NCBI RefSeq assembly: GCF_002242805.1
Contig: NZ_MCGQ01000013.1
Location: forward strand, 192,540 to 256,539
DNA: 64,000 nucleotides
Direction of reading: 5' to 3'
DNA from: Streptomyces diastatochromogenes
GTDB taxonomy: Bacteria > Actinomycetota > Actinomycetes > Streptomycetales > Streptomycetaceae
Numbering within the stretch: position 1 is the stretch's first letter; each line of letters opens with the position of its first letter. The notes under the pieces are model-generated. The model was not told the DNA's origin. It made no database searches and saw only the letters and a program-made list of their open reading frames with translations. The position numbers were made by a program, and so were the translations under genes. Below, in pieces: positions 7,329 through 15,566 of this stretch.

Positions 7329-9509
7329 TCACACTGCCGTTCCGGTCGCGGCGTCGATTTCGGCCAAGACCCGCAGGTCGCGGTCGAGTTCCTTCTGCAG
7401 GCGGGCCTTCTCATCCTTTTGCCCGCGTCCGATGTTGCCGATGAACACCTTTTTGCTCTCTGCGGCGGAGGCCCACACTGTCCGGTGTCCGATGTGGTGG
7501 GTGGCCTGCGGACACCGGGCGGAGTCGCACATGCCGACCAGCGGCTTGTCCGCACCTGGTGTGCCGGCCAAGAGGAGGCACAATGCCCTGGAGGGGTCGG
7601 CGAACCAGCAGTAGTTCGCGACGCCCAGGTGCAGCGTCTTCGCTCGGCGGGCCAGTAGCTGGATCACTTCCTCGTCCCCGGGGCGGACACCGAGGGACGA
7701 TGCCTGCAGTTCGCGGATCGTCTCGTCGACGGACTTGAAGTGGGCCATCAGGTCGCGGGCTCCGGGTCCGGCCGGGCGGATTCCGTTCTGGTAGTCACGG
7801 AACGCCGCGAGGGTCAGGTCCTTGTTTCGGACCTGCTCCTCCGCGCTGACCTCGGACATGAACTTGGCCTGGGAGCCGCAGGGGCTGGCGGCGTAGCCCT
7901 CGGTGGTGACGATGGAGACGTGCTTGAGGTGGATCTTGGCGGCCAGTAGTCCGCCGGGGCGGTGGGCGAGCGCCATGGCCAGGGTGCGTCGGGTGATGCG
8001 CATGTTGATCTGGTCGTCGGGAATCGGGGCGAGGCCCAGCCGCTGTCCCTCGGGGCCGTTGACCCACGCGCGCAGTGAACGGCAGCGTTTGGCCATGGCG
8101 GTGCGGCCGAAGACGTGCTTGCTGGGTCGGCGGGGGTCCAGGAGCTCGATGGCCAGGGCGACCGCGTCAAAGGCGGGGGCCACGGTGACCCACTCGTCCC
8201 AGACGCCGCCCAGTTGTTCCTGCCCCTTGACCAGTTTGGTCCGCAGCCGGTAGCGCATGCGTCCCGCGCCGAGGTCCTGCGGCGGGACACACGCGTCGAG
8301 AGGCATCGCCGCCAGCTCGCTGTTGCGTAGGCCGGCGAGCAGGGCGACGGCAACCTGGCAGGCGGTCCGTACCCGCTCCACCATGCGGCCTGCCTCTTCG
8401 GCAGTGGCGAAACCTTCGGTCCAAGGAACGGTTCCGGCGCCGTCGGCGCGTTCCACTGTGGCGGCGTTCCACGCCCATCTCGGCCGCAGTCCCACCGCCG
8501 CGACGGTCCGTTCCAGCAGCGGACGCAGCGGGGGCAGGTGCCTGTAGAAGAATGCTGAGATCCCTGCCTCCCGGGCGATGGAGAGCACGTTCACCGCAAG
8601 CAGGGGGTCCTCGGCGGACCAGCCCTCGACCAGCCGTGAGCTGATCTCCCGGGAGCCGACCGGTTCCAAAGGAAGGCCCTGGGCGAGGTGGGTGTGTATC
8701 ACCGTCTCAAGACGCTCCAGAAGCGTGCCCTGGCCCGGCCAAGGCGCCCCGTCGTCGTACTGGCGCACGGTGCGGATCAGGTCGAGTGCGTGGGGGCCGA
8801 GGGTCTGCACGATGTACAGGGCCGCGGCCAGCCAGGGGCGTAGTGCCTCGTCGCGTAGCGGCTGCACGACGTTCTCGGTGGACCGTGTGCGGCCCGCGAC
8901 CTCATAGGGGGTTCGGCCGGCCCAGGGGATGAATCCTTCGGTGAAGCGGTCGGTGGTGAAGAGGTCGTTGTAGAAGACCGGTTCCTGCACGGCCTGAGCG
9001 GCGGTCATGCGAGTGTGCCAGCTGGTCGGCCGCAGTGGCCCGCCGTGTGTGCCCCGGGTGTGCTTGCGGGTCTCGTAGAAACCCTGGCAGTGCTGGTGCG
9101 TCGCATCCTCCAGGGTCGTGACGCGGCGCCGCGTGAGCCAGTTGAACCACCGCGCCAGCTCGGCCAGGCGGCTCCGGCAGGTGTCGAAGTGCAGCGGGAT
9201 GCGGAAGGCGCTGGGCAGGTGCCGCACGGCTTCGTGTCCGGGGGCCATGCGCGCGAACAGGTACTCCTGGGCGAGGGGGCGCCACTTCGGGTTGCGGATG
9301 CTGGTGAAGTCCAGGCGGACCCGGCCCGGTTGCAGGTGGACGGGCAGATCCTCCAGGTCTGCGAAGTCCCAGATCAGGTCGCCGACCAGGGGACGTTTCC
9401 CGCCCGGGCGCACCGCGAGACCCACCGCCTCGCAGATGTCGACGCGCGCCAGCGGGCCGTGGTTGGCCTGGGCTTGGTCCGGCGCGGCGGTCTTGGGGCG
9501 GTTCATCAT
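7329..9509 (-). CDS. site-specific tyrosine recombinase, TnpB-like (second integrase)
   Basis: A 726-aa recombinase. A large N-terminal DNA-binding region (FDTCRSRLAELARWFNWLTR near residue 120) is followed by the catalytic domain. The first Arg is in LLAGLRNSELAAM (near residue 390), a basic RITRRTLAMALAHRP helix follows near 505, and the Tyr is in HVSIVTTEGYAA. A tail with cysteines (NYCWFADPSRALC, CDSARCPQATHH) looks metal-binding, as is usual in this group. I start at the first of two adjacent ATG codons (9509), which overlaps the previous stop as ATGA; sequence upstream belongs to the other gene. It looks full-length. Alone it is probably insufficient because its partner is truncated. 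Confidence 0.8.
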   Translation of the reverse strand: MMNRPKTAAPDQAQANHGPLARVDICEAVGLAVRPGGKRPLVGDLIWDFADLEDLPVHLQPGRVRLDFTSIRNPKWRPLAQEYLFARMAPGHEAVRHLPSAFRIPLHFDTCRSRLAELARWFNWLTRRRVTTLEDATHQHCQGFYETRKHTRGTHGGPLRPTSWHTRMTAAQAVQEPVFYNDLFTTDRFTEGFIPWAGRTPYEVAGRTRSTENVVQPLRDEALRPWLAAALYIVQTLGPHALDLIRTVRQYDDGAPWPGQGTLLERLETVIHTHLAQGLPLEPVGSREISSRLVEGWSAEDPLLAVNVLSIAREAGISAFFYRHLPPLRPLLERTVAAVGLRPRWAWNAATVERADGAGTVPWTEGFATAEEAGRMVERVRTACQVAVALLAGLRNSELAAMPLDACVPPQDLGAGRMRYRLRTKLVKGQEQLGGVWDEWVTVAPAFDAVALAIELLDPRRPSKHVFGRTAMAKRCRSLRAWVNGPEGQRLGLAPIPDDQINMRITRRTLAMALAHRPGGLLAAKIHLKHVSIVTTEGYAASPCGSQAKFMSEVSAEEQVRNKDLTLAAFRDYQNGIRPAGPGARDLMAHFKSVDETIRELQASSLGVRPGDEEVIQLLARRAKTLHLGVANYCWFADPSRALCLLLAGTPGADKPLVGMCDSARCPQATHHIGHRTVWASAAESKKVFIGNIGRGQKDEKARLQKELDRDLRVLAEIDAATGTAV

Positions 9510-10499
9510 CGCGTTGTCTCTTCCGGCCGCAGCGGCAGTTCGTCGTCGGAGTCGGCCACCTGGGCAGCGGCTTCCAGCAGCATCGGGGAGGGGAAATAGA
9601 CGCCGGGAGTGAGGATCTCGGCCACCCGCTGGTCGTACGGGCCGAAGTTCCGCATGAACTCCACGGAGGGCATTTGGTCCCACTGGCGCGCGAAGAACGC
9701 GCGCAGGCGCATGAGGTTCGGCAGGTGCCGGGGGGTGAACAGTGCCAGCGGGCACAGCAGGCACACCCACGGGCGGGCCGGACACGGCTTCCCCTTGGGA
9801 CCGTGCAGGCCCGAAAGGTGATCGCCGCAGGCGGCGCTGAACACGTCCCGTTCGCCGTTGACGAGTTCGGTGAGCGACGTGTCGTCCAGACTGAGGCCGG
9901 CGACGCGCTCGGGGTACTCCCGTACGAGGGAGGCGGTGTCCTCGGTGGTGAGCACCATCGGCGGCTCGGCCTTGCGCAGCATGTCGTGCTGGGCCTCGAC
10001 GATGATGTCGTCGACCAATGCGCGCTGCTCGGGAGTGCCGGCGCCGAGGTAGTGGTCGGCTTCGACCTGCGGGCTTCGGTTGGGATCCAGTGTGGCGCGT
10101 CGGCTTCCGGCCCAGGCGCGGCGGTCACGCATCGAGTCGTATGTCGTCCTGATCCTGTGCAGGTGCACCCGCAGTGGCTTGCCGCTGTCGGCCAGGAGTC
10201 CTTGCGCGGTAATCCATCTCTTCGTCGTCTCCTCGTGCGGGACCGTGGTTACCCATGTGACCCGGCCTCGGGGTACGTAGCGCACCCACAAGGCGTAACG
10301 CATGTTCGTGGGCGCGAACTTCCGAGTGAGGGAGGAGTGGTCCAGCCACTGCTCCAGAAGCCGGGTGGCCCTCCTGGTCAGGGTTCGGCTCTCCTCAGCC
10401 GTGCGGCGCTTGATGTAGGAGAGCAGAATCGTCGACTCACCGGCCCAGTCGACGTCGTCAAGCCCGAGATCGTCCAGGCCGTCGGGCACGATGCCGGTG
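9506..10499 (-). pseudogene. N-terminally truncated tyrosine recombinase, TnpA-like (first integrase)
   Basis: The readable part begins near 10499 (VPDGLDDLGLDDVDWAGES) and runs about 330 codons. It contains STILLSYIKRRTAEES, the basic helix LHRIRTTYDSMRDRR, a candidate catalytic Tyr in VEADHYL, and a cysteine cluster (KPCPARPWVCLLC). Full-length homologues carry a further N-terminal region that is absent here. Upstream of 10499 the same frame is only the reverse complement of a methyltransferase remnant. A GTG at 10489 could start a shortened protein of 327 aa, but it has no clear ribosome-binding site. Loss of the N-terminal arm probably inactivates it. Confidence 0.65.
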
Positions 10500-11020
10500 T
10501 GAGTGGCGAGCTGGTGCGGCTGCTGGCCGGGCGGGGTGAGGTGGTCCATGGGGTCGACTCGGACGCGGAGATCCTGGAGCGGGCGAGGGAGGCGACCGAG
10601 TCGTCCGCCGCCGTCCGCTACACCTTGGCCGAGGCGCCGCACGGCCTCCCCGCCGGCCCCCACGACGTCATCACCTGCGTCGCCGTGCTCCACCACCTCC
10701 CCTTCGCCGAGACCCTCGCCCGGTTCCGGCGGGGACTCGCGCCGGGCGGCACCCTGGTGGTCGTCGGCTGTGCCCGGGCCGCGAGTCGCGGGGATCACGC
10801 GCTGGGTCTGCTCGCCGTGCCGCTCAACATGGCGGCCGGGTGGCTGAAGAACCGGGGGCGGACGGCGGCGCGGCCCGTGTCCATGACCGCTCCCGTCCGT
10901 GAACCCGAGATGACCTTCGCCGAGATCGTCAGCGAAGCCCGCCGACTCCTGCCGGGTGCTCGCCTGCGCCGGCGGCTCTTCTGGCGCTACACCCTCGTCT
11001 GGCGTGCCCCCAGCCGCTGA
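10499..11020 (+). pseudogene. class I methyltransferase remnant cut at the SAM-binding loop
   Basis: About 173 codons of a SAM-dependent methyltransferase are readable: SGELVRLLAGRGEVVHGVDS, DVITCVAVLHHLPF (motif IV region), FRRGLAPGGTLVVVG, and a C-terminal LFWRYTLVWRAP typical of small-molecule methyltransferases. The first readable residues are the end of motif I (the D-x-G-C-G-x-G-x-L loop); everything before it is missing. The join to the truncated recombinase is at about 10490-10500. The missing N-terminal part is not found on the other side of the element, so a deletion accompanied or followed the insertion. The protein could not bind SAM normally. Confidence 0.65.
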
Positions 11021-11120
11021 ATCCGGCCAACGTGGGGCCTCGTGGGACGCCGGACACGGCGCCGACAACGACCCCGGGGACTTCATCACCTGGATCGCGA
11101 AGGTCTCGCTGTCGAGGCCG

Positions 11121-11339
11121 TCAGCCGCCGTTGTGGATGAGGCTTCCCTTGCCGCAGGCGGGGGCGGCGTCGGCCAGCGGCAGGGGTGAGACGGCCTTGG
11201 CGGCCGGGGCGACCACGAGGTCACCGGCGCACAGGGCGGTGCCGGTGGCGGTCCAGTGGTCGTCGGCCTGGGCGGCGGGGGCCGCGAGGACGGCGGCGGA
11301 GGCGGTCAGGGCGGCGGTGGCCAGGAGCTTCTTCATCAT
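11121..11339 (-). CDS. small secreted protein of unknown function
   Basis: A 72-aa precursor. Residues 1-25 form a clear Sec signal peptide (MMKKLL, a hydrophobic Ala/Leu core, cleavage after AAPAAQA). The mature part is about 47 residues with two cysteines (ALCAGD and PACGKG) that may form a disulfide, ending SLIHNGG. It resembles the small secreted proteins common in Streptomyces, but neither the chaplin nor the rodlin signature is present. The double ATG at 11334-11339 sets the start; no neighbour appears to be co-transcribed. Confidence 0.7.
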   Translation of the reverse strand: MMKKLLATAALTASAAVLAAPAAQADDHWTATGTALCAGDLVVAPAAKAVSPLPLADAAPACGKGSLIHNGG

Positions 11340-11370
11340 GCCCGGGGAAACGAACGGTCCCGACGGTCCG

Positions 11371-12891
11371 TCACGCCGATGCGGCCACACGGGAGCCGGA
11401 GTCGGAGCGGGATCGGGCACGGGAGCGCGGGCGGCGGGGGAAGCCGAAGAGGTACGTCGCCGCGAAACCCACCGCGTACCCGGTGAGCAGGCCGCCCCCG
11501 TAGACGGCCGCCGCCACCCCCGCGCCCCTGTTCCCCGCCAGCAGCGGGAACAGGGCCCAGCCCGACGGGCCGATGGCCGTCGCCCCGACCTGGTCACCGA
11601 GCATCGCGAAGAACCCGACGAAGGCCCCGCCGGCCGCCCCGCCCGCGCACGCCGTCACGAACGGGCGGCCCAGGGGGAGCGAGACGCCGTAGATCAGCGG
11701 CTCGCCCACGCCCAGCAGGCCCGCCGGGAGCGCCGACCTGATCGTCGAACGCAGTGAGGTGTCGTGGCGCAGCCGGACGTAGACCGCCAGCGCCGCGCCC
11801 ACCTGGCCCGCGCCCGCCATGGCCAGCAGCGGGAGCAGGACGGTGTAGCCCTGCTGCTCGATGAGGGTGGTGTGGATGGGGATCAGGGCCTGGTGCAGGC
11901 CCAGCATGACGAGGGGGAGGAACAGGCCGCCGAGGACCAGTCCGGCCACGGCTCCGGTGGTGGCCAGCAGCCAGTTCGCCGCCGTACCGATCGCCGAGGC
12001 GACCACGCCGGCCGCGTACATCAGGCCGTACAGCGTGACCAGGCCGGAGACGAGGACGGTCACGGTCGGGGTCAGGAGCACGTCCAGGGCGCCCGGCACC
12101 CGGCCCCGGCACCACTTCTCCACGCGGGTCGCCAGCAGCGCCGCCGCGAGCGCGCCCAGCACCCCGCCCTGGCCGGGGGCCAGGTGCACCCCGGACACGG
12201 TCACCCTGGCCACGCCCGGATAGACGACCACGGCCGCCACTGCCCCGCCCAGCACGGGCGTGCCGCCGAACTCCTGCGCCGTGTTGTACCCGACGAACAC
12301 CGCGATCAGCGCCATGAAGGCGGACGCGACGGCGGCCACGGCGGGGGTCAGGCCGGGCAGCCAACTGGCGTTGACCAGCAGCCCGTTGACCCCGGCGAGG
12401 ATGCCGCAGCCGATCAGGGCGGGGATGAGCGGTACGAAGACGGCGGCGAGGCGGCGGAGGGCGGTCTTGAAGGGGGTGGCGTTGCGCTGCCTGAGCTGCT
12501 CCTTCAACTGGGCGCCGGTGCGGATCGGTTGATCGGCGGCCTGCGCGCCCGCGCCGCCGCCCGGTTCCTCGGTGACCCGCTCCCGTACGGCCTCCGGGAC
12601 CTCCCGGACCCGCTCCCGCACCGCCTCCGTGGCCGCCCCGACCCGCTCCCGTACCGCCTCCGTGACCTCCCCGACCACCCCCGGCCCCAGCACGACCTGC
12701 ACCGACGACCCCCCGTCCGTGACCACCCCCAGCACCCCGGGCAGCCCGCGCAGCCCCTCCTCGTCCACCGCCCCCGGATCGGCGACGGTCAGCCGGAGCC
12801 GTGTCATGCAGTGGGCGACGGATGTGACGTTCGCGGGGCCGCCGACCCGGGTGAGGACGGCGGCTGCGGTGGAGGCGGGGTCGTTGCGCAC
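11371..12891 (-). CDS. PTS EIIBC component, probably N-acetylmuramic acid-specific (MurP-like)
   Basis: A 506-aa fusion. EIIB (residues 1 to about 75) has the phospho-accepting Cys28 in VAHCMTRLRLTV. A linker of about residues 80-125 carries three near-identical AVRERV repeats. EIIC (about 140-490) has multiple membrane helices and the LLGVGEPLIYGV motif. No EIIA domain is present, so it must borrow EIIA(Glc/Crr), as MurP does in E. coli. The GTG at 12891 is 17 nt after the murQ stop. With murQ and a SIS-domain regulator upstream, it most likely imports and 6-phosphorylates MurNAc from peptidoglycan. The specificity is inferred from context. Confidence 0.82.
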   Translation of the reverse strand: MRNDPASTAAAVLTRVGGPANVTSVAHCMTRLRLTVADPGAVDEEGLRGLPGVLGVVTDGGSSVQVVLGPGVVGEVTEAVRERVGAATEAVRERVREVPEAVRERVTEEPGGGAGAQAADQPIRTGAQLKEQLRQRNATPFKTALRRLAAVFVPLIPALIGCGILAGVNGLLVNASWLPGLTPAVAAVASAFMALIAVFVGYNTAQEFGGTPVLGGAVAAVVVYPGVARVTVSGVHLAPGQGGVLGALAAALLATRVEKWCRGRVPGALDVLLTPTVTVLVSGLVTLYGLMYAAGVVASAIGTAANWLLATTGAVAGLVLGGLFLPLVMLGLHQALIPIHTTLIEQQGYTVLLPLLAMAGAGQVGAALAVYVRLRHDTSLRSTIRSALPAGLLGVGEPLIYGVSLPLGRPFVTACAGGAAGGAFVGFFAMLGDQVGATAIGPSGWALFPLLAGNRGAGVAAAVYGGGLLTGYAVGFAATYLFGFPRRPRSRARSRSDSGSRVAASA

Positions 12892-12907
12892 GACCCGAGC
12901 GTGCGGG

Positions 12908-13837
12908 TCAGGTGCCCGCGTCCGCCAGCGCGGCACGCAGATGACCGCCGGACTCCTCCAGAAGGCGGGCAGCCGTCGGGCCGTCGACACCGGCGAGGAT
13001 GGCCAGGATCGCGTTCTTCACCTCGCCACCCGACTCGGTGAGCGCCTTCTCGATCTCCCCGTCGCTCGCTCCCGTGGCCAGGGCGACGATCCGCCGCGAC
13101 CGGGCCCGGAGCTTGTCGTTGGAGGCGCGGACGTCGACCATCAGGTTCCCGTAGGTCTTGCCCAGACGGATCATCGTGATCGTCGACAGCATGTTGAGCA
13201 CCAGCTTCTGTGCCGTGCCCGCCTTCAGCCGGGTCGAGCCGGTGATCAGCTCGGGCCCGACGACGACCTCGATGCCGTGCTCGGCGGCGGCCGCGAGCGC
13301 ACTGTGCTCGTTGCAGGCCAACCCGACGGTCAGGGAGCCGAGCGCACGGGCGTGCTCGACGGCGCCGATGGCGTACGGGGTGCGGCCGGAGGCGGAGATG
13401 CCGACGACGGTGTCGTCCGCGCCGACCTTCAGCGCGTCCAGGTCCGCGCGGGCCAGCTCCTTGGAGTCCTCGGCCCCCTCGATCGAGGTGACCATGGCCT
13501 CGGGCCCGCCCGCGATCAGGCCGACGACCTGGGCGGGGTCGGTGTTGAAGGTGGGCGGGCACTCGGAGGCGTCGAGCACGCCGAGCCGCCCGGCGGTACC
13601 GGCACCGGCGTACACCAGCCGTCCGCCGCGTGCCATGCGCTCGGCGATGGCATCGATGGCGGCGGCGATCCTCGGCAGCCGCGCGCCGACGGCGGCGGCC
13701 ACACCCGCGTCCTCACCGTTCATGAGGCGGGCGATGTCGAGGGTGGGCAACTGGTCGATCTCGGAGAGTTCCGGCCGGAAGGCTTCGGTGGTCAGGGAGG
13801 CGAGTTCGGCTTGGAGCCGACGGGGGGTGGAGGTCAT
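12908..13837 (-). CDS. murQ: N-acetylmuramic acid 6-phosphate etherase
   Basis: A 309-aa cytoplasmic SIS-domain enzyme. It cleaves the lactyl ether of MurNAc-6-P to give GlcNAc-6-P and D-lactate, the key step of muropeptide recycling. Family motifs are complete: ARLMNGEDAGVAAAV, GRLVYAGAGTAGRLGVLDAS, ECPPTF with the catalytic Glu, GISASGRTPY, and LKAGTAQKLVLNM. The length is the usual one. It sits between the SIS-type regulator and the PTS gene in one minus-strand operon. Its product feeds GlcNAc-6-P into the amino-sugar pathway. Confidence 0.95.
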   Translation of the reverse strand: MTSTPRRLQAELASLTTEAFRPELSEIDQLPTLDIARLMNGEDAGVAAAVGARLPRIAAAIDAIAERMARGGRLVYAGAGTAGRLGVLDASECPPTFNTDPAQVVGLIAGGPEAMVTSIEGAEDSKELARADLDALKVGADDTVVGISASGRTPYAIGAVEHARALGSLTVGLACNEHSALAAAAEHGIEVVVGPELITGSTRLKAGTAQKLVLNMLSTITMIRLGKTYGNLMVDVRASNDKLRARSRRIVALATGASDGEIEKALTESGGEVKNAILAILAGVDGPTAARLLEESGGHLRAALADAGT

Positions 13838-13887
13838 GGGGGGCGGCTCTTCTCCAGTTCAGGGCTGGTCAGTTCCCTAGGTACGTT

Positions 13888-14793
13888 CTATCGAGGCGAA
13901 CTCCGGTGCCGATGGGCCAACGCCTCGTAAGACGCGGCCAGCGCAGGAGCCGCGCTCTCGTAGGTCCGCTGGGCGACTCCCACGAACAGACAGTCCACCA
14001 CCAGCAGCTGACTGGTCCGAGAGGACATCGCGGCGGGTCGCAGTTCGGTCTCCCGGGACGTGGACGTGGTCAGCACATGGTCGGCGTACTGCGTCACCGG
14101 AGAGTCCGGCCGCCCGGTGATGGCCACCGTCGTCGCCCCATGCTCGAACGCCACCCGCAAGGGCTCGATGACGTCCCCCGTCGACCCGGAGTGCGTGATG
14201 GCGATCGCCACGTCTCCCGCCCGAAGCTGCACGGCGTTGGTCACCGCGAGATGCGGATCGCTGTGCGCGTGGGCTATGAGCCCTATTCGCAGCAGCTTCT
14301 GCGTGAGGTCCTGGGCGACCAGACCGGAGGCCCCTATGCCGTACACATCGGTGCGGCGGGCACCGGCGAGCGCGGTGACGGCGGCGCCCAGCTGGGCGGT
14401 GTCGAGTCCGGCGGCGGTGTCGGCGAGGGTCTGCTGCTCCTCGTAGGCGAGCTTGGTCACGACGTCGGCGATGGGGTCGTCCACCGCTATGTCCGTCGTG
14501 ATGGCGGGCGCGCGGCCGGACTGCTGCTGTGCGGCCAGGCCGGCGAGGGCGAGGCGCAGATCGCGGTAGCCGGGGTAGCCGAGCAGCCGGGCGGTGCGTA
14601 CGACGGTCGCCTCGCTGGTGCCGGTCAGTTCGGCGAGGCCGGTGACCGTGAGGGCGGCGCAGCCGGCCGGGTCGCCCGCGACCGCCTCGGCGACGCGCTG
14701 CATGGACCGGGTCATGGAAGGGGCGAGGGTGCGCACCTTGGCGGCGAGCGAGCCGCCCGGACTGCCGAAAATTTCCTTCACGTCCTGGGTCAC
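13888..14793 (-). CDS. RpiR/MurR family transcriptional regulator
   Basis: A 301-aa regulator. An N-terminal RpiR-type helix-turn-helix (residues about 20-90, with LAELTGTSEATVVRTARLLGY) is followed by a C-terminal SIS sugar-phosphate-binding domain (about 130-280; VYGIGASGLVAQDL, TSTSRETELRPAAMSSR). I choose the GTG at 14793 (VTQDVKEIF) because family proteins begin with a short arm before the HTH. A TATCTT -10-like hexamer lies 6 nt upstream, so the mRNA may be leaderless. It heads the murQ-PTS operon and is expected to respond to MurNAc-6-P or GlcNAc-6-P, by analogy with E. coli MurR. Confidence 0.88.
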   Translation of the reverse strand: MTQDVKEIFGSPGGSLAAKVRTLAPSMTRSMQRVAEAVAGDPAGCAALTVTGLAELTGTSEATVVRTARLLGYPGYRDLRLALAGLAAQQQSGRAPAITTDIAVDDPIADVVTKLAYEEQQTLADTAAGLDTAQLGAAVTALAGARRTDVYGIGASGLVAQDLTQKLLRIGLIAHAHSDPHLAVTNAVQLRAGDVAIAITHSGSTGDVIEPLRVAFEHGATTVAITGRPDSPVTQYADHVLTTSTSRETELRPAAMSSRTSQLLVVDCLFVGVAQRTYESAAPALAASYEALAHRHRSSPR

Positions 14794-14810
14794 CAATGAA
14801 AGATATTTTC
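14794..14810 (-). promoter_or_regulatory. probable -10 and operator of the murQ operon regulator
   Basis: On the minus strand, TATCTT at 14805-14800 is separated by 6 nt from the GTG start of the regulator. It lies inside an imperfect 13-bp palindrome of the form GAAA-N5-TTTC (14798-14810). The AT-rich island stands out in this GC-rich sequence. An autoregulatory operator overlapping a leaderless promoter is the simplest reading. The gene on the other side starts at 14849. Confidence 0.4.
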
Positions 14811-14848
14811 GTTTCGGTCTCGCGGTCAAGAGTGCGCACAATGGGACC

Positions 14849-15232
14849 ATGGAGCCTCTAACCCCGCTTGAGCAGGCGCTGCACGCCGCCCGCGCGCTGG
14901 TGCTCGCCGATCTGGTCGCGGGCGACGTCGCCGAGGCCGACGTGGTCTCGCTGGTCGAGGACTCCGTCGCACAGCGCCGCTGGTGGGTCGAGCAGTGGCC
15001 GGACGGCGTCGACTACGTGGCCGGGCTGGTCGCGCAGGACGTCCAGGACGCGCTGCTGGAGCGGTACGGCCGCTGGCCGCTGTGCCCGGTGTGCGGCTCG
15101 GGCGACCCGCACGCGCTGGACGTCGAGCCGGAGCTGGGGCCCGACCCGCACTGGGTGTGCCACAAGGCGGGCGTGAAGGTCGCCGCGGTGGGCGCGCTGG
15201 GGCGGGCCGGCGGCGGGATGCAGTCCTCGTGA
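14849..15232 (+). CDS. conserved hypothetical protein with a zinc-ribbon-like cysteine set
   Basis: A 127-aa cytoplasmic protein. The N-terminal two thirds is acidic and helical (LEQALHAARALVLADLVAG, VEDSVAQRRWWVEQWPDG). The C-terminal part has CPVCGSGDPH and a later HWVCHKAG, giving Cys-x2-Cys plus a His/Cys pair that could bind one zinc. The ATG at 14849 is used. It overlaps nothing and is followed 7 nt later by a DUF4031 gene, with which it is probably co-transcribed. No function is assigned. Confidence 0.7.
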   Translation: MEPLTPLEQALHAARALVLADLVAGDVAEADVVSLVEDSVAQRRWWVEQWPDGVDYVAGLVAQDVQDALLERYGRWPLCPVCGSGDPHALDVEPELGPDPHWVCHKAGVKVAAVGALGRAGGGMQSS

Positions 15233-15239
15233 GGCTCCC

Positions 15240-15521
15240 GTGACGGTGTACATCGACCCGCCGTCCTGGCCCGGCCACGGGCGCATGTGGTCGCACCTGG
15301 TCAGCGACGTCTCGTACGACGAACTGCACTCGTTCGCCGCGGAGTTGGGCGCACCCCGGCGGGCCTTCGAGCGCGACCACTACGACATCCCGTCGCACCG
15401 GTACGCGGACGCGGTGGCCGCCGGGGCGGTGGAGATCGGCTCCAAGGAACTGGTCCGCAGGCTCACCGAGGCGGGCCTGCGGCGTCCGAAGGGGCGGCCG
15501 GCTCCTTCGGTGCGGGACTGA
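15240..15521 (+). CDS. DUF4031 domain-containing protein
   Basis: A 93-aa protein matching the short DUF4031 family: VYIDPPSWPGHGRMWSHLVS at the N-terminus and a central FAAELGAPRRAFERDHYD, then the invariant-looking DIPSHRYADAV. The function of the family is unknown; the conserved Asp, His and Arg pattern hints at an enzyme or nucleotide-binding fold. It begins with a GTG directly after a GGCTCCC stretch and lies 7 nt behind the cysteine-containing gene. It converges with the GNAT fusion gene, 45 nt away. Confidence 0.8.
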   Translation: MTVYIDPPSWPGHGRMWSHLVSDVSYDELHSFAAELGAPRRAFERDHYDIPSHRYADAVAAGAVEIGSKELVRRLTEAGLRRPKGRPAPSVRD

Positions 15522-15566
15522 ACCAGGTCCCGGCTGCCGGCTCGGCCCCGACGGATGTCTTCTGGC

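Larger units (their letters stand above)
6845..10499 (-). mobile_element. remnant of a Tn554-like three-gene tyrosine recombinase module
   Basis: Three tightly packed minus-strand genes are arranged as in Tn554-like elements: recombinase A (9506 to about 10499), recombinase B (7329-9509), and a small DUF6262/TnpC-like accessory protein (6845-7327). Junctions are an ATGA overlap and a 1-nt gap. Gene A lacks its N-terminal part, because its similarity stops abruptly near 10490-10499, exactly where a methyltransferase remnant on the other strand begins. No cargo gene and no terminal repeats are recognisable, so the element is probably immobile or only its recombination genes remain. The left limit is uncertain and may lie near the hairpin at 6771-6816. 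Confidence 0.65.

Noticed and set aside
10500..11224. N-terminal extension of the first recombinase to 572 aa
   Set aside because: This part is exactly antisense to the methyltransferase remnant and has no recombinase-like sequence.
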